Origin: Microbacterium sp.
Lineage (GTDB): Bacteria > Actinomycetota > Actinomycetes > Actinomycetales > Microbacteriaceae
Reading direction: 5' to 3'
DNA: 64,000 nt
NCBI GenBank assembly: GCA_019510305.1
Contig: JAEKKN010000027.1
Coordinates: 1 to 64,000, forward strand
Positions 27,714 through 35,961 of the stretch are shown here, in pieces. Below the pieces are notes generated by a model. The model saw only the letters and a program-made list of their open reading frames with translations, had not been told where the DNA came from and ran no database searches. Numbering within the stretch: the stretch's first letter is position 1; each line of letters begins with the position of its first letter. A program made the translations under genes and the position numbers.

Positions 27714-27727
27714 AAAAGGAGAGCTGG

Positions 27728-28183
27728 ATGTCGGAGACAGTGACCCCGATCCTGGTAGCCCTGCAACTGTTCCGCGCGCACACGGCGGCGACTCGCCGTC
27801 TCAACGACGCGCTCCAAGAGATGGGCATGGACACGCGGCACCTCACCGTTATGTTCCAGATCCGCGACGGCGCGCAGACCCACGGCGAGCTCGTCCGCAT
27901 ACTCGGAGCAGACAAGAGCGGGATGGTGCGCACCATCGACCATCTAGAGAGACTCGGCTTCGTGACGCGAACCAGATCCCCGCAAGACCGCCGTGTCTGG
28001 CATCTGGCCCTGACCGAGTCAGGCTCTGTTGCGCTGCCCACGGCTCAGCGCCACACCTCCGCCATCGCAGCCGAGCTGTTCGCGAATCTTGATTCCGGCG
28101 AACTCATCTCCTTGCATGCCGCGCTCTCCCCCATCACGAGGGACGAACAGACAGCCGCCGCAGCCCCGCATGAATCGTCATGA
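27728..28183 (+). CDS. MarR family transcriptional regulator
   Basis: 151 residues with a winged helix at about 45-100 (THGELVRILGADKSGMVRTIDHLERLGFVTRTRSPQDRR), where the DRR of the wing is the MarR hallmark. ATG 27728 is chosen because AAAAGGAG precedes it at normal distance; an upstream TTG would lie inside the inverted repeat. It probably controls itself and the divergent, now broken, membrane gene. The inducer is unknown. Confidence 0.88.
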   Translation: MSETVTPILVALQLFRAHTAATRRLNDALQEMGMDTRHLTVMFQIRDGAQTHGELVRILGADKSGMVRTIDHLERLGFVTRTRSPQDRRVWHLALTESGSVALPTAQRHTSAIAAELFANLDSGELISLHAALSPITRDEQTAAAAPHESS

Positions 28184-28192
28184 AACGCCAGT

Positions 28193-28224
28193 GCCCCGGC
28201 CCGAAGCGACCTCGAGACCGGGGC
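28193..28224 (-). terminator. Hairpin downstream of GH43
   Basis: GCCCCGG (28193-28199) pairs with CCGGGGC (28218-28224) in the gap between convergent MarR (stop 28183) and GH43 (stop 28268). The stem is short and GC-rich with no U-tract, so it is a moderate terminator candidate. Confidence 0.45.
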
Positions 28225-28267
28225 TCTGGGCGGTAAAGACCCGGGCCAATGGGTCCGTACGCTCACA

Positions 28268-31201
28268 TCACCTGCAGCTGCGTGCCGCGTACGACGCCTC
28301 GCTCTCCGTCGACACGGCCCGTCCATCGATGGTCGCCGAGGAGTCGACGGACACCGCTCCCCCGGCCACGCTCACGAGTCGGGTCGTGAATGTGTGCGCC
28401 ACGCTGGCGCCGGGGGCGACCGACGCCACAGACTTGCTGCCGTAGGGCGTTTCGAAGGCGACCGCGATCGGCGCTTCCTCCTCATTGGTCGCGCGCACCG
28501 TGACGACGACCTTTCCGGCCACGCAGCGGGTACCGGCCGTCAGGTCGACATCGAGTGTCGGCGCCGGGGCCTTCAGGGTTCCGAGGCGCGCGAGCTCAAA
28601 ACTGAGCGCTCGCTCTGGTGCATCGATCTGATTCTGCGTGCCGGCCGCCCCTGCCGCCACCGTTCGCGCTTCGGCGAGCGTGTCGAGCATCGCAGCCCAC
28701 GCCTCGGCGGGATAATCCCCCGCGTCGAGCGAGTCGGCGTAGGTGATCGCGGCATCCAGATCGCTCTTGTCGAGCGGCTGGTTCTGCGACGTCAGCGTGT
28801 CGCTCAGCAGGAAGCGATCGAAATCGACATGGCCGCCAGTCTGCTGCGTCGCATAGTTGAACAGCGCCACCCGATGTCCCATGAAGTGAACTGTTCCGCC
28901 GAACGTGAGCGGCCCGACGGCGTTGCCGAGCTGGGTCCAGCTGATCCCGTCCAGACTGTAGTAGAAGGTCGTGAAGAGCTGCCCCTCCCCCCGGGTGAAG
29001 TCCAGATCCGCCTTGACGTACACCTCGGTGGCGCCGCCGAGCGCCGTAGCGGTGCCCGGGACGAAACTCTCGATCGCCGCCTGGTCGGTCGATGCGGGGA
29101 AGGGACGCCCGCGATGAACGACCCCCACCGTGTTCACTCCGTTCACGCGCTTGACCCCGACATACGAGAAGTCTTGGCCGAACGCCGCGAGCCCGGCGAC
29201 GTCACCGTCCTTCATACCCGAGATGTCGAGCTTCGTCTCCGCCGACTCCCGCGGCCCGAAGGAGCGCTGTGAGAGCGTATTGCGGGCTTCTTCGAGCCAG
29301 GTGAGCTCGCCACTGTTGTCGCGGTGCGTGTAGGCACCGGTCACGACCTTGCCAGCGGTCAACCGCAACCACCCCTGGCGGTCGGTGAGCGACCAGTACC
29401 GGTTGTCCGGGGTGTGGTTCCACTCCCAGGCCAGGTCGAGATTCGACCCGTTTGGGGCGATCTCGTCGTGATTCGGCAACTCGAGGGCGACAGGCGGTCG
29501 CCCGACGAGCGACACGTCGTCGACCTTGTAGTCCATGAGGTGCGAACTGGGGTCTGAAGTCGGATCGGGCACCCACGGAGTCTCGACGAAGATGCGGACG
29601 TCGGAGAGCGCCTGGGATGCGGGAATCGTGAACGTCCCCGACACCCTGACCCAGGTCCCGCGGGCGACGGGTGTCTGAGGCGTGAGGTTGGCGAAGTTGC
29701 CACCGTAGCGGGCGGTGATGATGAACGGCTTGCTCGCCGGGCTCGCCGGGTTGTCGTACTTGATCCATGCCGAGACGTCGTACGTGATGTTGTGCTGCAC
29801 CTTGCCTGTGACGATCTGCGCCGGTCCCGATCCCGTGGCAGTTCGCCCGATGACAGCGATCGCCATCGATCCGGAGTGCGCGTCGGTCGTCGTCGACAGC
29901 GTCGCGCCGTCGTTGACGGCCCAGCCCTGTGTGCTTCCGGACTCGACACCGGGGTTGTTGAAGAGCTCGACACCGACCAGCGTCTCGTCGATGTCGGGTG
30001 GTGTCGGCACCGTCCACTCCTCGTCCTGGAACCCGTTGTGCGGTGCATCGTTGTCGAAGTCGTCGGACGCGACGACGCTCTTGAGCCGTTCGAAGCGCTC
30101 CTGCTCGGGGGTGAGCCTGATCGGCTTCTCGAAGGCGCCATCGACAGGCACGACTCCGTTGTCACCGAAGGTCGGCCACCCGTTGCTCCAGGTCGCCGGG
30201 ATCAGCGCCGGGATGCGACCGACCGGGTACGAGTCGCGGAAGAAGAACCCGTGCCAGTCGTCGCCGCCTGCCTCGTTCGTCACGGGCACGAGACTGCCCT
30301 GCGCGAATCCGTTCGAGTTCAGCACTCCACGGGACTCGTATGGCGCCGGTGAGGCCGCGAGGCGCCCGAGCAGTTCGGGCGAACGGAACATGACGACCTG
30401 CCGACCGTCAGGGCGCCAGGTGATCATCACCACGTAGTAGTAGCCGTCGATGAAGGAGACCTGGGCGCCCTCGAAGATGGCGCCGTCATTGCCGATGTAT
30501 GGCTTGTCCGCGTAGTCGCTGCGCCGGATGACGTCCGGATACTCCTGCTCGACCGCCGTCAGCGTCGAGTTCAGCCGAACCGCGCTGGAGCCACCGCCCC
30601 CATAGAAGATGTACGGCGTTCCGCCGTTGGCGTCATCGAAGAAGAGCGACGGATCGTGGAAGCCTCGGCCGAACGCCGTCTTCGTCCACGCCCCGTTCTC
30701 GATGTCGTCGGTGCGGTAGAGGAAGGCACCGCCGAGGTTCAGCGAATTGATCAACACATAATAGGTGCCGTCGTGGAAGCGGATCGACGACGCCCACTGC
30801 CCCTGCCCATAGGAGTTCGAGCCGTTCCGCAGGGACACGGCATCGCTGATGTCGAGTCGATCGTACGCGTAGCTCACGGTCTCCCAGTTGACCAGGTCGT
30901 ACGACTTCATGATCGGTGCGCCCGGGCTGAGATGCATCGTCGTGCTGACCATGTAGTAGATGTCGCGGCCTTCGTCGTTCTGCGACGCCGGTACCCGCTC
31001 GACACTGACATCCGGCACATCGGACTTCAGCATGGGCACGGTGTAGGTGCCGTCGCCGGCATCCGTCGTCGTGTATGACGACTCGGGATTCCATTCATCG
31101 GCCGCCTGCGCGGCGCTCGTCGTCGCGACCACGCCGGCACCTGCCATGAGCGTCACGACGGCGAGTGACACCGACTTGAATGCGAGCTTTCTTGTGAACA
31201 C
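28268..31201 (-). CDS. Large secreted modular GH43 arabinofuranosidase/xylosidase
   Basis: A protein of 977 residues. Signal peptide at 1-33; a GH43 five-blade propeller at about 50-400 (DVSVERV, the HDPSLFFDD strand, and GNDGAIFEGAQV with a likely acid Glu); a CBM4/9-like domain at about 425-590; a beta-sandwich like the GH43 C-terminal domain (SYVGVKRVNG, TTFYYSLDGISW) at about 600-800; a FIVAR-like helical bundle at about 805-870; and a C-terminal Ig-like domain ending in ARSC. GTG 31201 has GGAG five bases upstream. It probably removes arabinose or xylose from extracellular hemicellulose. Subfamily and bond specificity are not determined. Confidence 0.85.
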   Translation of the reverse strand: MFTRKLAFKSVSLAVVTLMAGAGVVATTSAAQAADEWNPESSYTTTDAGDGTYTVPMLKSDVPDVSVERVPASQNDEGRDIYYMVSTTMHLSPGAPIMKSYDLVNWETVSYAYDRLDISDAVSLRNGSNSYGQGQWASSIRFHDGTYYVLINSLNLGGAFLYRTDDIENGAWTKTAFGRGFHDPSLFFDDANGGTPYIFYGGGGSSAVRLNSTLTAVEQEYPDVIRRSDYADKPYIGNDGAIFEGAQVSFIDGYYYVVMITWRPDGRQVVMFRSPELLGRLAASPAPYESRGVLNSNGFAQGSLVPVTNEAGGDDWHGFFFRDSYPVGRIPALIPATWSNGWPTFGDNGVVPVDGAFEKPIRLTPEQERFERLKSVVASDDFDNDAPHNGFQDEEWTVPTPPDIDETLVGVELFNNPGVESGSTQGWAVNDGATLSTTTDAHSGSMAIAVIGRTATGSGPAQIVTGKVQHNITYDVSAWIKYDNPASPASKPFIITARYGGNFANLTPQTPVARGTWVRVSGTFTIPASQALSDVRIFVETPWVPDPTSDPSSHLMDYKVDDVSLVGRPPVALELPNHDEIAPNGSNLDLAWEWNHTPDNRYWSLTDRQGWLRLTAGKVVTGAYTHRDNSGELTWLEEARNTLSQRSFGPRESAETKLDISGMKDGDVAGLAAFGQDFSYVGVKRVNGVNTVGVVHRGRPFPASTDQAAIESFVPGTATALGGATEVYVKADLDFTRGEGQLFTTFYYSLDGISWTQLGNAVGPLTFGGTVHFMGHRVALFNYATQQTGGHVDFDRFLLSDTLTSQNQPLDKSDLDAAITYADSLDAGDYPAEAWAAMLDTLAEARTVAAGAAGTQNQIDAPERALSFELARLGTLKAPAPTLDVDLTAGTRCVAGKVVVTVRATNEEEAPIAVAFETPYGSKSVASVAPGASVAHTFTTRLVSVAGGAVSVDSSATIDGRAVSTESEASYAARSCR

Positions 31202-31252
31202 ACGTTCTCCTTCAAGAGGTGACCGGCAAGTGCTGCGGTCGTTGCGAATGCA

Positions 31253-31282
31253 ATCGGGTCGGCGATGTCGCGCCGACCCGAT
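31253..31282 (-). terminator. Hairpin between the secreted protein and GH43 genes
   Basis: ATCGGGTCGGCG (31253-31264) and CGCCGACCCGAT (31271-31282) form a perfect 12-base-pair stem with a 6-base loop, starting 17 bases after the stop of the 31299 gene. No U-tract follows. It may end or stabilise the upstream transcript, making GH43 a partly separate unit. Confidence 0.65.
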
Positions 31283-31298
31283 GCCCGGTGACGACGTC

Positions 31299-31931
31299 TC
31301 AGAAGGCGTCTTCGAAGAGCGACAGCGTCAGCACTGAGGTGTATGCGCCGGGTTCGACCGTCACCGGCGTCTTCAGCACGAGGTTGGCGTTCGCGGTCCA
31401 CTGGCCGGAGGCCGCCTTGGCCTCCGGCGAGTCGAGCGCCAGATACAGCAGCTCCTGGCCGGCGAGGCCGACCGCATTCGCGCCGGAATCGAGCGAGGTG
31501 TCGACGACATCACCGGGAGCGACCTCGCCATCATTGTCCGTAACGACCTCCGGTGCCCAGCCAAGATGGTCCGGCGTGATGTTCGGCTGCCCGGCGGTAC
31601 CGACGAAATCACCCGCCTGACCGACGACGTACCAGGCCACGCCGGCCGGTACGTCGGTGCGAGTGTCTGTGACCGTGACGTCCGGCAGCGCACCGGTGAA
31701 CTGGCGGAAAGTGGCCGTGGAGCCGCTCTCGGACAGCGTCGTCTCGGTACCTCCGACGGTCAGGCTCAACGCTCCGCCCGCCACCGGAACGATGTCGACC
31801 TTGACGTCGACATCCGAGCCGTCCTCCTCGTCGGGCCACGCCGCGAACGCGGTGCTTCCGACGCCCGCCAGCAGCACTCCGCCGATGATGCCGGCGACGC
31901 AACGTGCCGCGGTTCCCTTGGTGATCTTCAT
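31299..31931 (-). CDS. Secreted beta-rich protein of unknown function
   Basis: 210 residues. A signal peptide at 1-30 (basic start, GGVLLAGVGSTAFA core) is followed by an acidic DEEDGSDVDVKVD segment and a sequence of alternating hydrophobic residues with many Thr and Val, ending PGAYTSVLTLSLFEDAF. The end resembles the last strand of surface or camelysin-like beta-sandwich proteins, but I cannot assign a family. AAGGAAG precedes ATG 31931. It lies between the collapsed secreted gene and GH43 on the same strand, so it may take part in substrate binding at the cell surface. Confidence 0.7.
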   Translation of the reverse strand: MKITKGTAARCVAGIIGGVLLAGVGSTAFAAWPDEEDGSDVDVKVDIVPVAGGALSLTVGGTETTLSESGSTATFRQFTGALPDVTVTDTRTDVPAGVAWYVVGQAGDFVGTAGQPNITPDHLGWAPEVVTDNDGEVAPGDVVDTSLDSGANAVGLAGQELLYLALDSPEAKAASGQWTANANLVLKTPVTVEPGAYTSVLTLSLFEDAF

Positions 31932-32017
31932 GGTTGCTTCCTTTCCTCGGTCGGCATCAGCCGCACCGAATCAGCGATCAGGTTCCAGCAGGATGCTGGT
32001 TCAAGCCGTCCGACGGG

Positions 32018-32420
32018 TCAGCGTGCGCAAGTGCGCCCTGCGTACTCGGCGACGGCGGTGGCAGTGCGCGTGGCTCCGTCGATCACGGCGGATGCGGTCA
32101 CGGTGACCTGTCCTGCCTCGACGGCACCCAGGCGAGTGCTCGTCCTGCGGCTGAGGGTCTTTCCTTCGGCGAGAGTTCCGACGTCGGCTGCGCCGAACGC
32201 GGTGTGCAGTGTTGGGGACGGCGGCTCCGGCCTCCTGCGAGAACAGGTACTCGGCGACGAATCCGGTGCGCGGCACCGTGACCTCTGCAGCCGAAGCGGC
32301 CATCGGACCTATCAGTCCCGGAGCGATGACCGCAGCGATCGCGACCGCGGCGGCACCGCACAGAGACACCCGGAGGCGTCGCCTCACCGGAGGTGCAGAG
32401 AGGGAAAGGGGCTTCGCCAT
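32018..32420 (-). pseudogene. Collapsed secreted hydrolase: signal peptide joined to C-terminal domain
   Basis: From ATG 32420 (AGGAG six bases upstream) the frame gives a signal peptide and then EVTVPRTGFVAEYLFSQEAG, typical of the start of a secreted carbohydrate-active protein. Near 32214 the meaningful frame changes and continues as AADVGTLAEGKTLS to VAEYAGRTCAR and a TGA at 32018. This tail matches the C-terminal domain of the GH43 protein (VASVAPGASV, YAARSCR). The middle of the gene has been deleted out of frame. The operator at 32452 lies 32 bases upstream of the start codon. Confidence 0.7.
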
Positions 32421-32451
32421 CGAGGACTCCTGATGCAGTGGCAACACTCAT

Positions 32452-32465
32452 TGTTACCGGTAACC
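32452..32465. promoter_or_regulatory. LacI-like operator, copy B
   Basis: TGTTACCGGTAACC contains the perfect 12-base palindrome GTTACCGGTAAC. It lies 32 bases upstream of the collapsed secreted gene at 32420 and so could control the minus-strand run down to GH43. Confidence 0.75.
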
Positions 32466-32550
32466 AGGAACGTTAGCACAGCCCCTCGCGCCGCGTGAGG
32501 GCTACTTTCCGCAATCTTGTGCCCTGCAAAGAACCCTATGTTTACGGTGT

Positions 32551-32564
32551 TGTGTCCGGTAACA
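32551..32564. promoter_or_regulatory. LacI-like operator, copy C
   Basis: TGTGTCCGGTAACA has its right half identical to the consensus and two changes in the left half. It lies 99 bases from copy B. On its plus-strand side a reading start (ATG 32640, preceded by AAGGA) is cut off within about 50 bases by the permease remnant, suggesting a lost divergent gene. Confidence 0.55.
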
Positions 32565-32689
32565 TTCACGTACTCCGTGCCAGGAACGCGCCACTCCGAC
32601 CCTGTGCAGCCGGCCGTCAACGATGACAAGGACTTCCGCATGAGATCACCCGAACCCGCCCCGAGACTGCTCGCCATCAGGCGCCGAGC

Positions 32690-33421
32690 CGGCAGCGTCA
32701 CGAGGACCAGCACGATCATCGTGGCTTTCGAAACAGTCCTGCCGCCGCCTCTCGCTTCCTCGTTGAGGGTCGAGATCGCGTCGAAACCGATGTACGCGAG
32801 AACAGCGAGAGGGATTGCACCGAAGACGAGAGCGAGCGAGATGAACTCCGCTGGTACAGCGGTGTCAGTGAGAACGAAGCGTGACCCTGTCGGATGATCA
32901 AGAAGGTCATGTTCATGCGGGAGGTCAGGACGATTCCGCGGAGGTTTATCGCAGCGGCGAGGCCCACGAAGATGACAACCCAGATCTAGCCAGGGATATC
33001 CGGCGCCAGGACTGCCATCGCGGACGCACCGAGAATCGACAGCAGCGCCGGGAGGAGCAGATAGTCGAGAAGGATCGCCCACCCTGCGATGAAGCCGAGC
33101 ATCTTCGTCGTGCAGAGCCTGACATAGGAATAGACCGAACCGGCAACCCGGGCAGTCCTTCGCCATCTCCTTGTAGGAGAGTGCACTGAAGACCATGGCG
33201 ATTCCGGCCACGAGATAGATCAACGCCGTCATGCCATACGAATAGTTGTAGATCGCGCCGAAGACGCCCGCCGGGGCGAGCGGAACCATGAAGATCAGTC
33301 CTTAGACCACGACGTCTGTCAGACTCGTGCTCCGCTTCAGTTCTTGCGTGTAACCGAGCTCCGCCAGTCGCTCTTCGGGGACGGGCGTCGTGGGCTCGCC
33401 CGCGTCATGTTGCACATTCAT
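32690..33421 (-). pseudogene. APC-type amino acid permease remnant
   Basis: The frame from ATG 33421 gives ERLAELGYTQELKRSTSLTDVVV and then an in-frame TAA at about 33302-33304. It resumes directly as GLIFMVPLAPAGVFGAIYNYS and LVAGIAMVFSALSYKEMAKD, then shifts frame (AGSVYSYVRLCTTKMLGFIAGWAILLDYL split over frames) and later returns as LAYIGFDAISTLNEEARGGG. Similarity ends near 32690. This is an amino acid/polyamine APC transporter with one stop, several frameshifts and a missing C-terminal half. Confidence 0.75.
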
Positions 33422-33763
33422 GGGTGACCCAACCTTTCGAGAAGGTAGTACTGGGCTTCGCGGCCGACAATCGGGTGGCTGTCTCGGGAAGATCCGCGAA
33501 GTGACCACAGACTATGCACTACCTCGAGAACGTGCAGTACGTGTTTTTACCGATGGATGTGACCGGATTCTGCTCCCTAGCATGAGTCGGACGCGAGAAC
33601 ACGATGCTGAGCACTATGCGTGGGCGTGGCGTTCATCACGCGTCTGTGGTTCGCCCCTTTAGGAAGTCCGCGAGCCGGGGTGCCATGTGCCCGCCATCTC
33701 GGCGACTTCGAGGATCTGATGCCGCTGCGCGCGGGACAGCGACATCAGATCTCGGCCCTCACA
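33422..33763. other. Degraded intergenic stretch
   Basis: There is no intact gene. On the minus strand about 33750-33630 reads MSLSRAQRHQILEVAEMAG and, after a frame change, HMAPRLADFLKGRTTDA and a stop, which looks like a short gene remnant of unknown family. The base composition is less GC-rich than in the surrounding chromosome. Confidence 0.4.
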
Positions 33764-34147
33764 TCATGTGGGCAATGTCTGTGACATGCTCTGGAGCGCC
33801 TTCTTGAGTTCCTCGGGGTGGTCGGTACGGATGACCCGCGAGTCCCGGTTCGTCAGCGTCAGCCACACAGATACGGGGATGTGCATGATGCGGAACAGCG
33901 AGAGATGCGCATCGATGTGCGTTGCGCTCACCGAGACCCTGATTCGGCTATCAAGGCCGATGAGCCCGGCCCCGAGAATCAGAATGAATGCCGCAACGAG
34001 GAGCGCGACAACCCACCCGTCGATCTCCTCTACGTTGCCAACTACTACCGGCGCCGAGTTCGCGGTGATGACGGCGAGGAACACCAGCGTCGACGCTCCT
34101 GCGACCGCCAACCACCGAGGACCGATAAGGGTTTCACGAAACAACAT
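33764..34147 (-). CDS. Small membrane protein with PH-like C-terminal part
   Basis: 127 residues from ATG 34147 with GGAGG at normal distance. Two hydrophobic helices (about 12-32 and 45-68) are followed by a soluble domain with alternating strands (RIRVSVSATHIDAHLSLFRIMHIPVSVW) that resembles bacterial PH-like membrane proteins. Its start overlaps the end of a broken small frame at 34134-34328. The function is unknown. Confidence 0.6.
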   Translation of the reverse strand: MLFRETLIGPRWLAVAGASTLVFLAVITANSAPVVVGNVEEIDGWVVALLVAAFILILGAGLIGLDSRIRVSVSATHIDAHLSLFRIMHIPVSVWLTLTNRDSRVIRTDHPEELKKALQSMSQTLPT

Positions 34148-34328
34148 TGGGTATCTCCTCCTTCGAGTCTCCCTTGATGGGGGCGGTCGTGTACCACCCG
34201 TTCGCCGACAGGCACCAGGAGCTATCAGCCGGAATGAGCAGGTCAGCAACGCGCCGAACATTGCGATGGAGAAGCTTGCAATCCCCATCACGAACAACCC
34301 TCCCAGGAAAGGACCCCGCCAAGTTCAT
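34134..34328 (-). pseudogene. Frameshifted small membrane peptide
   Basis: The start MNLAGSFPG at 34328, the middle VMGIASFSIAMFGALLTCSFRL and the end ANGWYTTAPIKGDSKEEIPNVV lie in different minus-strand frames over only 65 codons. Together they would make one hydrophobic helix with a polar tail. It overlaps the start of the 127-residue membrane protein. The reconstruction is tentative. Confidence 0.4.
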
Positions 34329-34368
34329 GGCTGCAGATCAGCATGGCCTCGAGACAACGCTATTTATC

Positions 34369-34398
34369 TTGTATCCAAACATCTTGTTCACGTATGAT
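34369..34398 (+). promoter_or_regulatory. Sigma-70-like promoter of the OhrR-like gene
   Basis: TTGTAT (34369-34374), an 18-base spacer and TATGAT (34393-34398) match -35/-10 elements. The ATG follows the -10 by only six bases, so the mRNA is probably leaderless. Confidence 0.55.
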
Positions 34399-34404
34399 CT
34401 CGAT

Positions 34405-34905
34405 ATGCCTGAATCGACAACTCTCGAACGGTCCGTCTGCTTCGCCGTGTACAGCGCGATGCATGCGACTCTCGGGCTCTACCGCGAGTTGCTCGCCCCG
34501 TGGGGGCTGACCTACCAGCAGGCGATGGTGCTGGCCGCCGTCTGGGAGCTCGAGCCCCTTTCGCCGGGTGAACTGGCCGACGCGCTTCGACTCGACAGCA
34601 GCAGCGTGACCGGGCTCCTCAACCGGATGGAGCAGAGAGAGCTCGTGGCAAGGACCATCGACGCCACCGATCGCCGCAAAGTGAGCATCCGTTCGACCGC
34701 CCTCAGCCACGAGATCCGCTCCGAACTGAGCTGGGTCGAAGACTGCATCGCCTCCGCCATCGGGCTGGACCGCGACACGTCCTCGGATCTCGTCGCGGGA
34801 ATGCACCGGCTCCGGACGAACATCCTGTCCTACACGCCACCAGCACCAGCGACCGTTTCGCACAACAAGGAGAAGCAATCATGGAACTCGACGACATCAG
34901 CCTGA
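34405..34905 (+). CDS. ohrR: MarR/OhrR-type peroxide-sensing regulator
   Basis: 166 residues. The N-terminus TLERSVCFAVYSA matches the OhrR pattern in which a single Cys near residue 10-15 senses organic peroxides. A winged helix follows (SPGELADALRLDSSSVTGLLNRMEQRELVARTIDATDRRK). The last eight codons overlap the start of the glutathione peroxidase gene, so the two are co-transcribed. The enzyme partner of OhrR is usually Ohr; here it is a peroxidase. The gene probably starts without a leader from the promoter at 34369-34398. Confidence 0.78.
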   Translation: MPESTTLERSVCFAVYSAMHATLGLYRELLAPWGLTYQQAMVLAAVWELEPLSPGELADALRLDSSSVTGLLNRMEQRELVARTIDATDRRKVSIRSTALSHEIRSELSWVEDCIASAIGLDRDTSSDLVAGMHRLRTNILSYTPPAPATVSHNKEKQSWNSTTSA

Positions 34906-35363
34906 CCATGCTCGACGGCACAGAGACCACCTTCGGGGAGGTCACGGCAGGGAAGGTGGCTCTCGTCGTCAACGTGGCCTCGCGGTGCGGCCTGGCTCCG
35001 CAGTACGAGCAGCTCGAGCAGTTGCAGCGGGACTACGCCGATCGCAATTTCACCGTCATCGGCGTTCCGAGCAATCAGTTCCTGCAGGAGCTCGGCTCAT
35101 CCGACGCGATCGCCGAGTACTGCTCGACGACCTGGGGAGTGACCTTCCCGATGACGGAGAAGTCCCACATCAACGGGCGCTCCGCGCACCCTTTGTACAA
35201 GCAGTTGAAGGTCAAGCCCGATGACACCGGAAAAGCAGGCCGCGTGACCTGGAACTTCGAGAAGTTCCTGGTGCACCCCGACGGGCGGGTCCGGCGATTC
35301 CGCCCTTCCACCGTGCCCGATTCTCCCGAGGTCGTCGCTCAGATCGAGGAGTGGATCCGCTAG
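34881..35363 (+). CDS. Glutathione peroxidase family peroxidase (thioredoxin-dependent type)
   Basis: 160 residues, the usual bacterial length. The peroxidatic Cys lies in NVASRCG (Cys, not selenocysteine) near residue 37. Gln and Trp of the active site are in VPSNQF and VTWNFEKFL. Bacterial members reduce H2O2 and organic peroxides with thioredoxin. AAGGAG lies eight bases before ATG 34881, inside the end of the OhrR-like gene. It is likely induced by organic peroxide through OhrR. Confidence 0.92.
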   Translation: MELDDISLTMLDGTETTFGEVTAGKVALVVNVASRCGLAPQYEQLEQLQRDYADRNFTVIGVPSNQFLQELGSSDAIAEYCSTTWGVTFPMTEKSHINGRSAHPLYKQLKVKPDDTGKAGRVTWNFEKFLVHPDGRVRRFRPSTVPDSPEVVAQIEEWIR

Positions 35364-35412
35364 CTGTTCTCGATCTGATCGCCGGGCACAGCTAGGGCGC
35401 GAAGCACGCGCG

Positions 35413-35953
35413 GCACGAGTCAGTTGGATTACCCTGACGACGCTTCCACAGCTCAACGTGGACCGATCCCACTCCGACCGGTACGCCGAGAAGGACCCGA
35501 AGTCCTGGCGCGGCACCAGGTCGATCCCGCTTTCCCCCAGAGCAGTGGAGATCTTCCGCGCCCATGCCGCTGGCAAGAAGGCGACCGACTACCTCTTCAC
35601 GAATAGGCACGGCATGCAACTCTCCGTCGGAGTTGCCCGGAAGTTTCCGCTGGGCTTTCGACGACACTCACTGCGCCATTACGCCGCGTCGACCTGGCTC
35701 CGCCTGGGCACCCCGGTTCACGAAGTAGCCGAGTACCTCGGTTCACGAAGTAGCCGAGTACCTCGGCGATGATCCGCGGACCGTCCTCGCGGTGTATGCG
35801 CATGTTCTCGGCGAAGGACAGGGGCTCGATTTCGTCCAACGACTGGCTGCCGCCGAGAAGCGATTCGGGAATCCCGGCAACTCCACGGCAACTTCAGATC
35901 CAGTAGCCCCAGAATCGGGTCGAACGCCGGGCGAAGACAGCTTCGGAATCTAG
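35413..35953 (+). pseudogene. Tyrosine integrase C-terminal remnant
   Basis: The frame from about 35440 reads SWRGTRSIPLSPRAVEIF and then RRHSLRHYAASTWLRLGTPVHEVAEYLG, the HxxR box of tyrosine recombinases. A perfect 25-bp tandem duplication (35715-35739 and 35740-35764) shifts the frame; after it the right frame continues GDDPRTVLAVYAHVLGEG, with the nucleophile Tyr, to TAG 35951-35953. The N-terminal domain and the first catalytic Arg are absent. It ends 8 bases before the right attachment repeat, as expected of the integrase that placed the island. Confidence 0.82.
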
Positions 35954-35961
35954 CCCCTGAT

